From assembly GCA_035317085.1 (NCBI GenBank), contig DATHHS010000167.1:1-8705 (forward strand): 8,705 nt of DNA, written 5' to 3'. Shown here in pieces: positions 1 through 5,353 of the stretch. Origin of the DNA: VBDM01 sp035317085 (GTDB lineage Bacteria; Pseudomonadota; Gammaproteobacteria; Burkholderiales; SG8-39). The translations under genes and the position numbers were made by a program. The notes beneath the pieces are model-generated. The model searched no databases. It saw nothing but the letters and a program-made list of their open reading frames with translations, and was not told the DNA's origin. Position 1 is the first letter of the stretch. Every line of letters begins with the position of its first letter.

Positions 1-195
1 GATTGAATTTACGAATGCCCTGCAGGTATTACCCGCAGGGCGTTGAATCTTATACCCATTGTCCGGGTGAGTCCAACGGAAGCTGCCTCCGCCTCATGGG
101 GGCGCAACAAGGGGGATTTGCAGTTCGCCAAGCGCCGGAAAATCCTTCGGACTTGCGCCACCTTCATCCCGCAGGAAGCGTGATGCAGTGCACGC
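1..195. other. Gene-free leader region with strong RNA-folding potential
   Basis: No credible coding frame covers this stretch. It holds a run of inverted repeats. Positions 14-23 and 35-44 form a 10-bp stem with one G-U pair. CGTTG (41-45) pairs with CAACG (74-78), enclosing ACCC (54-57) with GGGT (64-67). CGGA (77-80) pairs with TCCG (88-91). GGCGCAA (101-107) pairs with TTGCGCC (153-159), enclosing GGATTT (114-119) with AAATCC (140-145). CCTGC (19-23) could alternatively close on GCAGG (171-175). This could be a small structured RNA, the 3' end of an upstream transcript or part of a leader. I do not recognise it as tmRNA, RNase P RNA, SRP RNA or a known riboswitch. A 6S-like RNA crossed my mind but I cannot support it. 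Confidence 0.4.
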
Positions 196-201
196 TACAA
201 T
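196..201 (+). promoter_or_regulatory. Candidate -10 box for gmd-fcl
   Basis: TACAAT matches the sigma-70 -10 consensus at five of six positions and lies 62 bp before the gmd start, on the right strand and after the folded region. No good -35 hexamer sits 16-18 bp upstream (AGGAAG at 17 bp spacing is poor), and there is no TG extension. The promoter is therefore plausible but weakly supported, or would need an activator. Confidence 0.35.
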
Positions 202-263
202 ACGCGACCCTGACACGGCGCGAATGCGCTCTCAAATAACGTTCTCAATCACGCTTTCAATCA

Positions 264-1355
264 ATGAACAAACCGAAAGTCGCGCTGATTACGGGGATCA
301 CCGGCCAGGACGGCGCTTATCTGGCGGAATTTCTACTGAACAAGGGGTATTTCGTTCACGGCATCAAGCGGCGCACCTCCCTGTTCAACACCCAGCGTAT
401 CGACCATCTTTATCAGGATCCGCACGTCTCGAATCGGAAATTCATCCTGCACCACGGCGACATGACCGATTCGAGCAGCCTCGTTCATATCACCGAGCAG
501 GTCCAGCCGGATGAAATCTACAACCTCGCGGCGCAAAGCCATGTGGTGGTGTCGTTCGAGGAGCCGGAGTACACCGCCAACGCCGATGCGCTCGGCGCGC
601 TGAGGTTGCTCGAAGCGATTCGAATCCTGGGACTGAAAGACAAGACGAGGTTCTACCAGGCTTCGACCTCCGAGCTCTTCGGGCTTGCGCGCGAATCGCC
701 GCAAACCGAAAAGACGCCGTTCTATCCGCGTTCGCCCTACGGCGTGGCGAAGCTCTACGCCTACTGGATCACGGTCAACTATCGCGAGGCCTACGGGCTG
801 TTCGCCTGCAACGGCATCCTGTTCAACCACGAATCCCCGGTGCGCGGCGAGACTTTCGTCAGCCGAAAGATTACGCGGGCGCTCACCCGGATCAGTCTGG
901 GTCTGGAAGACTGCCTCTATCTGGGGAATCTCGAGGCGCGCCGGGACTGGGGCCACGCCCGCGAGTACGTGGAGGCGCAATGGCTGATGCTGCAGCAGGA
1001 GAAGCCCGAGGATTTCGTGATTGCCACCGGCGAGCAGCACACAGTGCGCGAATTCGTCGTCACCGCCGCAAAGGAGCTCGGCGTGCGCGTGAGCTGGAAA
1101 GGAAAAGGGGCGAAAGAGCGCGGATTCGACCAGAAGGGACGCTGCATCGTGGCCATCGATCCGCGCCATTTCCGTCCGACCGAGGTGGACAGCCTGCTGG
1201 GCGATGCCAGCAAAGCCCGGCAGAAGCTCGGCTGGAAACCGAAGATACGCTTCTCCGACCTGGTCGCCGAGATGGTCCGCGAAGACCTCAAGGAAGCCCA
1301 ACGCGAGCAATTCGTGAAGCAGCACGGCTTTGCCTCCGCCTCCAGCCGCGAGTAG
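264..1355 (+). CDS. gmd: GDP-mannose 4,6-dehydratase
   Basis: The enzyme converts GDP-D-mannose to GDP-4-keto-6-deoxy-D-mannose in the cytoplasm, the first step to GDP-L-fucose and related deoxysugars. The 363-residue product is close to the usual length and matches remembered E. coli Gmd almost throughout. The Rossmann motif GITGQDG is at residues 11-17 (Gly11, Gly14, Gly17). The extended short-chain dehydrogenase catalytic set is present: Thr135 and Glu137 in STSELFG, Tyr159 and Lys163 in YGVAK. The NHESPVRGETFVSRKITRA block and RDWGHAREYV are also family hallmarks. The ATG at 264 is the only reasonable start because an in-frame TAA lies at 237-239. No Shine-Dalgarno sequence is visible in the pyrimidine- and A-rich 20 bases before it, which is odd. 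fcl follows 25 bp downstream, so the two are almost certainly one transcript. Confidence 0.97.
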   Translation: MNKPKVALITGITGQDGAYLAEFLLNKGYFVHGIKRRTSLFNTQRIDHLYQDPHVSNRKFILHHGDMTDSSSLVHITEQVQPDEIYNLAAQSHVVVSFEEPEYTANADALGALRLLEAIRILGLKDKTRFYQASTSELFGLARESPQTEKTPFYPRSPYGVAKLYAYWITVNYREAYGLFACNGILFNHESPVRGETFVSRKITRALTRISLGLEDCLYLGNLEARRDWGHAREYVEAQWLMLQQEKPEDFVIATGEQHTVREFVVTAAKELGVRVSWKGKGAKERGFDQKGRCIVAIDPRHFRPTEVDSLLGDASKARQKLGWKPKIRFSDLVAEMVREDLKEAQREQFVKQHGFASASSRE

Positions 1356-1380
1356 GAAACTCGGGGAGCCCCGGCGGCAA

Positions 1381-2358
1381 ATGGAATTGAACGCGCGAAT
1401 CTACGTCGCCGGCCACCGCGGTCTCGCGGGTTCGGCGATCCTGCGGCGCCTGTCGGGTGCCGGCTACCGGAATCTTCTTACCCGCACCCACGCCGAGCTG
1501 GATCTGACTGATCAGGCCGCGGTACGGAATTTCTTCGGGCGGGAAAAACCCGCCTATGTCTTCATGGCGGCAGCGAAAGTCGGGGGGATTCTGGCGAACA
1601 ACGACTACCCGGCGGAATTCATCCAGTCCAACCTCGCGGTGCAAACCAACGTGATGCACGAAGCCTGGCGCAACGGCGTGGCGCGCCTGCTTTTCCTGGG
1701 GTCGTCGTGCATCTACCCCCGCGACTGTCCGCAGCCGATCAAGGAGGAATATCTGTTGACCGGCCCGCTGGAATTTACCAACCGGGCCTACGCCGTGGCA
1801 AAGATAGCGGGCGTGGAGATGTGCCGCAGCTACAACCGCCAATACGGCACACGCTATCTCGCCGCCATGCCGACCAATCTCTATGGCCCCAACGACAACT
1901 ACAATCTCGAAGGGGCGCACGTTCTGCCGGCGCTCATACGCAAGATGCACGAAGCGAAGGCGGGCGGCCTCGATCGCGTGGTCATCTGGGGCACCGGTTC
2001 GCCGCGACGCGAGTTCCTGTACAGCGACGATATGGCCGATGCCTGCGTGACGATGATGAACCTTCCGAACGAAGCGTTCGACGAGATCCTGCAAGGCCCC
2101 AACGATTTCCCGCTCATCAACGTCGGATGCGGCGAGGACCAGACCATCGCGGATCTCGCGCGCGCGGTGGCGTCGGCCGTCGGGTTTCGCGGCACGCTGG
2201 AATTCGACACGAGCAAGCCCGACGGAACGCCGCGAAAGCTTCTCGATGTCAGCCGGCTTCGCAAGCTCGGCTGGGCGCCACGCGTGGACCTCAAGTCCGG
2301 GATTGCCGCGGCGTACAAGGATTTTCTGGCCCGCGAGCACAGCGTTGCAGAACGCTAG
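1381..2358 (+). CDS. fcl: GDP-L-fucose synthase (GDP-4-keto-6-deoxy-mannose 3,5-epimerase/4-reductase)
   Basis: This bifunctional enzyme epimerises and then reduces the product of Gmd with NADPH to give GDP-L-fucose. It has 325 residues, against about 321 in E. coli Fcl (WcaG). The nucleotide-binding motif GHRGLAGSAI covers residues 11-20. The residues equivalent to the E. coli catalytic set are visible: Ser108 and Cys110 in GSSCIYP, Tyr137 and Lys141 in YAVAK, and His180 in the GAHVLPAL segment. AAAKVGGI, MPTNLYGPNDN and KPDGTPRKLLDV are further family blocks. The frame is open back to an ATG at 1330 inside gmd, but that adds 17 residues with no counterpart in the family. The ATG at 1381 starts directly before the Rossmann strand and follows a purine-rich GGGGAG at 1363-1368, so it is preferred. 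It is co-transcribed with gmd. Confidence 0.97.
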   Translation: MELNARIYVAGHRGLAGSAILRRLSGAGYRNLLTRTHAELDLTDQAAVRNFFGREKPAYVFMAAAKVGGILANNDYPAEFIQSNLAVQTNVMHEAWRNGVARLLFLGSSCIYPRDCPQPIKEEYLLTGPLEFTNRAYAVAKIAGVEMCRSYNRQYGTRYLAAMPTNLYGPNDNYNLEGAHVLPALIRKMHEAKAGGLDRVVIWGTGSPRREFLYSDDMADACVTMMNLPNEAFDEILQGPNDFPLINVGCGEDQTIADLARAVASAVGFRGTLEFDTSKPDGTPRKLLDVSRLRKLGWAPRVDLKSGIAAAYKDFLAREHSVAER

Positions 2359-2446
2359 AAATAAACAAAGCAGCGTACGGGGATTTCCTCTCCGCGAAGG
2401 TAGCTCGAGGAACGATAAGAATTGAGTGTGACATCACGAGGGAAGC

Positions 2447-3238
2447 ATGAAAATCAAAACCAACGGCATCGAATTGAATTACACGGTCGAGGGCGAGGGT
2501 CCGTGGCTGGTGATGAGCCATTCGCTCGCCTGCGATCTGACCATGTGGGACGAGCAGGCGGCGGTGCTCAGGCGCAATTTCAAGGTGTTGCGATTCGACA
2601 CGCGCGGCCACGGCAAGAGCGACGCGCCCGAGGGCGAATACACGCTGGACATGCTCGCCTACGACGTGCACGGGCTCCTGCAGGGCCTGGGCGTCGAGCG
2701 CTGCCACTGGGTGGGCCTTTCGATGGGCGGCATGATCGGCCAGACCTTCGCGCTCAAGTTTCCGGCGATGTTCGCGAGCCTGGTGCTGGCCGACACCACC
2801 AGCCGCTACGGGCCCGAGGCCTTGCCACTGTGGCAGGGCCGCATCAAGACGGCGCAGGAAAAAGGCATGGAGTCGCTGGTCGAGTCCACGCTGGGACGCT
2901 GGTTTACCGAGGCCTTCCGCAAGAGCCATCCCGAGGTGACCGCGCGCGTGGGCGCGCAGATCCGCGCGACGCCCGTGGCCGGTTACGTCGGCTGCTGCAG
3001 TGCGATCCCCAAGATCAATCTGACCCATAGACTGAAGGAAATTACCTGTCCGGCGCTCATCATCGTCGGCGAGCAGGATGCGGGCACGCCGGTGGAGCTT
3101 TCGCGCGAGATCAACGCGGCGCTGCCGGGATCGCAGCTCGTGGTCATCCCTTCGGCTTCGCACCTGTCCAACGTCGAACAGCCGACTGCCTTCAATCGCG
3201 CGCTGACGAGTTTCCTCAACAAGCACCAGCGCCGGTAG
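2447..3238 (+). CDS. Alpha/beta-fold hydrolase, 3-oxoadipate enol-lactonase-like
   Basis: This 263-residue cytoplasmic hydrolase has the length and layout of the PcaD branch of the alpha/beta hydrolase superfamily. The nucleophile elbow GLSMGG places the catalytic Ser at residue 92. The acid is Asp211 in GEQDAGTP and the base is His239 in SASHLSN. An oxyanion-hole segment (SHSLA) lies at residues 24-28, and DTRGHGKSD at 51-59 is typical of the family. A good ribosome site, GAGGGAAG at 2438-2445, sits directly before the ATG. In protocatechuate degradation PcaD opens the enol-lactone ring to 3-oxoadipate. No other pca gene is in the window, so the substrate is open: other lactonases, esterases and haloperoxidase-like members share these motifs. 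It lies 88 bp after fcl and 60 bp before a Bug receptor gene on the same strand, which hints at a small uptake-and-hydrolysis pair. Confidence 0.88.
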   Translation: MKIKTNGIELNYTVEGEGPWLVMSHSLACDLTMWDEQAAVLRRNFKVLRFDTRGHGKSDAPEGEYTLDMLAYDVHGLLQGLGVERCHWVGLSMGGMIGQTFALKFPAMFASLVLADTTSRYGPEALPLWQGRIKTAQEKGMESLVESTLGRWFTEAFRKSHPEVTARVGAQIRATPVAGYVGCCSAIPKINLTHRLKEITCPALIIVGEQDAGTPVELSREINAALPGSQLVVIPSASHLSNVEQPTAFNRALTSFLNKHQRR

Positions 3239-3263
3239 GCCCCCTCATCCGCCTCGCGGTACG

Positions 3264-3290
3264 CCTCCTTCCGAGGAGGAGTCCACTCGG
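3264..3290 (+). promoter_or_regulatory. Two mutually exclusive hairpins around a Shine-Dalgarno-like run
   Basis: CCTCCT (3264-3269) pairs perfectly with AGGAGG (3274-3279) over a four-base TCCG loop. This would bury the only strong ribosome-site-like sequence (GAGGAGGAG, 3273-3281) before the Bug gene. CCGAG (3271-3275) can instead pair with CTCGG (3286-3290), leaving GAGGAG exposed in the loop and nearer in space to the ATG at 3299. The two folds share bases and cannot coexist. A translational control role is inference; chance in GC-rich DNA is possible. Confidence 0.3.
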
Positions 3291-3298
3291 CGAACGTC

Positions 3299-4327
3299 AT
3301 GCTTAGCCTAAAGGCCCCGGCGAGAAGGCAGCTGCTCAGCGCCCGTGCAACGGCGCTGGCTTGTGCGGTGATAGCACTTGCCGGCACGGTGAGCGCGCCG
3401 GCGCAGCCGGCCGCGGGCGGCGCGAACAACTGGCCGTCCCGCGCTATCCACATGATCGTGCCCTTTCCCGCCGGCAGCTCGCCCGACCTGATCGCGCGCC
3501 TGCTGACGGAGAAGCTCGCGCAATCGCTCGGCCAAGCGGTGATCGTCGAGAACCGTCCCGGCGCCGGCGGCAATCTGGGCACCGGCTTTGTCGCCAGGGC
3601 CGCGCCGGACGGCTACACCATCGGACTTTCCATTCCCGGCCCGCTCGCCGTGAATACCGTGCTGTACAAGAAAATGGAATACGACCCGTTCAAGGATCTG
3701 GCGCCGGTGAGCCTGGTCGCCGCCAGCCCCAACGTGCTGGTCGTCGATCCGAAGTTGAACGTGAATTCGGTGGGGGAATTCGTCGCGCTCGCGAGATCGC
3801 AGCCGGGCAAACTCAACTACGGCTCGGTCGGCAATGGCAGCGCCTCGCATCTCACCATGGAGCTTTTCAAGGAGGCGGCGGGGCTCGATATCGTCCACGT
3901 GCCCTACCCGGGAAGCCCGCAGGTCAATACCGCCATACTCAACGGGCAGATCTCCGCGGGTTTTGTCGTGCCGGCCACCGCGATGCCGCTGGTGCAGTCG
4001 GGCCGCTTGAAAGCGCTTGCCGTGACGACCAGCGTGAGGAGTCCCGTGCTGCCCGGGTATCCCACCCTCGTCGAGGCAGGCTACCCGGAGGTCGTTTCCA
4101 CTGCGTGGCAGGGGGTGGTCGCGCCGGCGAAAACTCCGAGATCGATCGTGGACCGGTTGAGCCGCGAACTGCTCGCCATCGTCCGCAGCGCGGACGTGCG
4201 CGAGAAGATGATGCGGCTGTACTTCCAGCCGATCGGCACCTCGCCCGAGGGGCTATCGAACCTGATGCGCTCGGAAGCAGAGCGGTGGGGCAAAGTGATC
4301 CGCAAAACCGGCGCGACCGCGGATTGA
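3299..4327 (+). CDS. Bug/TctC-family periplasmic solute-binding receptor
   Basis: This is a secreted substrate-binding protein of the Bug family, which serves tripartite tricarboxylate transporters and is greatly expanded in Burkholderiales. The 342-residue product begins with a long signal peptide: basic residues at 5-16, a hydrophobic run at about 17-32, and a likely cleavage after Ala35 (SAPA before QP). Family hallmarks are IVPFPAGSSPDLIAR (53-67), the ENRPGAGGNLGTGFVA block (84-99) with PDGYT (103-107), LNYGSVGNGSASHL (172-185) and VPYPGSPQ (201-208). No membrane components (TctA/TctB) lie nearby, so it is an orphan receptor, as is common. The ATG at 3299 has its purine-rich tract 17 bases upstream, too far for normal use, but no other upstream start fits. 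The hydrolase before it is on the same strand. The ligand cannot be read from sequence; carboxylates or aromatic acids are usual. Confidence 0.93.
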   Translation: MLSLKAPARRQLLSARATALACAVIALAGTVSAPAQPAAGGANNWPSRAIHMIVPFPAGSSPDLIARLLTEKLAQSLGQAVIVENRPGAGGNLGTGFVARAAPDGYTIGLSIPGPLAVNTVLYKKMEYDPFKDLAPVSLVAASPNVLVVDPKLNVNSVGEFVALARSQPGKLNYGSVGNGSASHLTMELFKEAAGLDIVHVPYPGSPQVNTAILNGQISAGFVVPATAMPLVQSGRLKALAVTTSVRSPVLPGYPTLVEAGYPEVVSTAWQGVVAPAKTPRSIVDRLSRELLAIVRSADVREKMMRLYFQPIGTSPEGLSNLMRSEAERWGKVIRKTGATAD

Positions 4328-4458
4328 AGCGATGCCGCGGAGCAGAAGACCTGATTTCCGTCAGGCGACCGAGTTACTACCCGCTGATCTCCCCGGGGCT
4401 CGCTTACACGTTCTGATCTCGCGTCCAACCGTCGATTGCTTTGACGCGCCGCGGACGC
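4328..4458. other. Convergent intergenic gap
   Basis: The gap lies between the + strand Bug gene and the - strand Cys-repeat gene. The only fold seen is CCTGA (4350-4354) with TCAGG (4361-4365). On the - strand it is followed by TCTTCT, so it might be a weak terminator for the Cys-repeat gene. Nothing stronger was found, and no coding frame is convincing. Confidence 0.3.
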
Positions 4459-4833
4459 TCAGCGGCTCGATCTGATTCCGGACCCGGCATTGCTGTCGGT
4501 CTTGCCGTCCTCATCGCGCAGGCATTGGTCCTTCTCGGCCCCAGTCATGGTGTTGCAACGCTTCGATTGATTTCTGCTGTAGCTGTCGTTCGAGTTGCCG
4601 GCTCCTGTAGTGCTCGCAGCAGCGGCGCGTTCGGGGCTCTTACCCTCGGTCTTGGCGTTTTCGTCGCGCAGGCACTGATCTTTCTCCGCGCCCGTCATCG
4701 TATTACACCGCCTCGATACACTGTCATTGTAGGAATTGTTGCCGGCCGCGGTTTGAACCGGGGTTTGCGCAAACGCCACCGGTGCTCCGAGCAGGGTAAA
4801 CACAAAGGCTGAAAGCAGCGATCTTATTCTCAT
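4459..4833 (-). CDS. Small secreted protein with two Cys-x10-Cys repeats, function unknown
   Basis: The 124-residue product has a clear signal peptide: MRIR, a hydrophobic stretch to about residue 20, and an AFA site at residues 20-22 before QT. The mature part is hydrophilic, rich in Asn, Ser, Thr, Ala and Gly. It carries two identical 17-residue motifs, RCNTMTGAEKDQCLRDE, at residues 42-58 and 92-108, with a 50-residue period. They give four cysteines (43, 54, 93, 104), each pair ten residues apart. Disulfide hairpins or metal binding in the periplasm are possible. The motif loosely recalls PsiF-type repeats, but I would not assign that family. The frame is open upstream to 5061. The start at 4833 is chosen because it gives the signal peptide and has GAGGAG seven bases before the ATG. 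It is a lone gene, separated from the tRNA upstream by a terminator. Confidence 0.85.
   Translation of the reverse strand: MRIRSLLSAFVFTLLGAPVAFAQTPVQTAAGNNSYNDSVSRRCNTMTGAEKDQCLRDENAKTEGKSPERAAAASTTGAGNSNDSYSRNQSKRCNTMTGAEKDQCLRDEDGKTDSNAGSGIRSSR
4510..4710 (-). repeat. Two diverged 51-bp coding repeats
   Basis: The segments 4660-4710 and 4510-4560, 150 bp apart, each encode the same 17 residues of the Cys-repeat protein. Aligned base by base they differ at 12 positions, each in a different codon, and all 12 are synonymous third-position changes. Confidence 0.9.
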
Positions 4834-4902
4834 GATTGGCTCCTCGATTAAGGTTCGCGCCAAGGCATCAGCCAGGCACGGATTTTCAGGTGTTTGCCGG
4901 AT

Positions 4903-4937
4903 AGGGAGAATCGAACACCTTCGCGATGTTCCTCCCT
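4903..4937 (-). other. Stem-loop in the upstream region of the Cys-repeat gene
   Basis: AGGGAG (4903-4908) pairs with CTCCCT (4932-4937), and inside it GAACA (4913-4917) pairs with TGTTC (4927-4931). This is 11 base pairs interrupted by a four-base bulge (AATC, 4909-4912) and closed by a nine-base loop. It lies about 70 bp before the start codon, so it may be part of the 5' untranslated RNA or a protein-binding site. It has no U-tract and does not look like a terminator. Confidence 0.35.
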
Positions 4938-5030
4938 TCCAGCGCAATGTTCTGTTCGCTGGCCAACGGAACACTAAGTCTCCTGAATTGAATTCCGGAC
5001 GCGGTGGAGACGTAGTGCCGTTTGCTGCGC

Positions 5031-5057
5031 TCTGAAGAGAAACGGACCAGCGGTCCG
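5031..5057 (-). terminator. Intrinsic terminator of tRNA-Lys
   Basis: On the - strand CGGACC pairs with GGTCCG (5052-5057 with 5043-5048) as a perfect 6-bp stem with a three-base loop. It is followed by the T-rich tail TTTCTCTTC. It begins about 17 bases past the tRNA CCA end, as expected for a single-tRNA transcript. Confidence 0.6.
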
Positions 5058-5074
5058 CCAATCCGTTGAAATTC

Positions 5075-5150
5075 TGGTAGGCCGTGCAGGATTTGAACCT
5101 GCGACCAACGGATTAAAAGTCCGCTGCTCTACCAACTGAGCTAACGGCCC
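5075..5150 (-). tRNA. tRNA-Lys (anticodon UUU)
   Basis: This is a 76-base tRNA with the CCA encoded (5075-5077). It has TAGCTCAGTTGGTAGAGC in the D arm, an anticodon loop CTTTTAA flanked by the stem CGGA/TCCG, and the T arm GCAGG-TTCGAAT-CCTGC. The UUU anticodon and discriminator A identify lysine, and the sequence is close to remembered E. coli tRNA-Lys. The acceptor stem starts with a G1-U72 wobble where E. coli has G-C. It has its own promoter and terminator, so it is probably transcribed alone. Confidence 0.97.
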
Positions 5151-5162
5151 GGAAGGAGCGCG

Positions 5163-5192
5163 ATTTTATTATGTCGCGCGAGTGAGCGTCAA
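5163..5192 (-). promoter_or_regulatory. Promoter of tRNA-Lys
   Basis: On the - strand TTGACG (5187-5192) and TAAAAT (5163-5168) are five-of-six matches to the sigma-70 boxes, 18 bp apart. They are followed by a GC-rich discriminator, CGCGCTCC, before the mature tRNA 5' end at 5150. GC-rich discriminators are typical of growth-rate and stringent control of stable RNA genes. Confidence 0.6.
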
Positions 5193-5215
5193 CGAAAAAC
5201 GCGGCCTTACAGCAA

Positions 5216-5345
5216 CGTCATTCCCGCGGCCTTTAGCACCCGCGAAAGCGGGTGGGGAATCCAGCGCCGTTGCCAGATGAAGTCACTGGGTCCCCGCTTG
5301 GCCGTTCCTCGAAACTCGCCTTCGCTCGTTTTCGCGGGGACGACG
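5216..5345. repeat. Inverted-repeat element (ATTCCC...GGGAAT type), 130 bp
   Basis: The ends CGTCATTCCCGC (5216-5227) and GCGGGGACGACG (5334-5345) are inverted repeats matching at 10 of 12 positions. Each half folds on itself. On the left ATTCCC (5220-5225) meets GGGAAT (5255-5260), enclosing CACCCGC-GAAA-GCGGGTG (5237-5254). On the right GTCCCCGC (5290-5297) meets GCGGGGAC (5334-5341). ATCCAG (5259-5264) can also pair with CTGGGT (5286-5291). From general knowledge this resembles dispersed intergenic elements common in betaproteobacteria, such as the Neisseria dRS3 type, but no second copy is in the window. It ends eight bases past the yeeE stop and may also act as a transcription stop. Confidence 0.65.
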
Positions 5346-5353
5346 AATAGTGC

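Noticed and set aside
60..110. Faint likeness to a cobalamin riboswitch core
   Set aside because: Only scattered short matches were seen; the B12-box and the conserved order of elements are absent, and gmd is not a B12-related gene.
3..239. 78-residue open frame at the left edge
   Set aside because: It has no domain, signal peptide or plausible composition, overlaps the folded leader and the -10 box, and has no ribosome site.
333..1325. 330-residue open frame antisense to gmd
   Set aside because: It is a long shadow frame produced by GC-rich codon bias opposite a certain gene.
2291..3226. 311-residue antisense frame over the alpha/beta hydrolase
   Set aside because: It is opposite a clear hydrolase with an intact catalytic triad; the translation is Arg/His/Ala-rich without family features.
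2983..3582. 199-residue - strand frame covering the gap before the Bug gene, with a protein-like stretch near MTFAEWTPPRKEAYREADEG
   Set aside because: Most of it is antisense to two firm genes, and the start of that stretch has no upstream context; composition alone does not support a gene.
4350..4365. 5-bp hairpin as terminator of the Cys-repeat gene
   Set aside because: The stem is short and AT-containing, and the tail TCTTCT is weak; it is mentioned in the gap entry but not called a terminator.
5075..5150. tRNA-Lys as an integration site for a mobile island
   Set aside because: No integrase and no second copy of the tRNA 3' end is present in the window.
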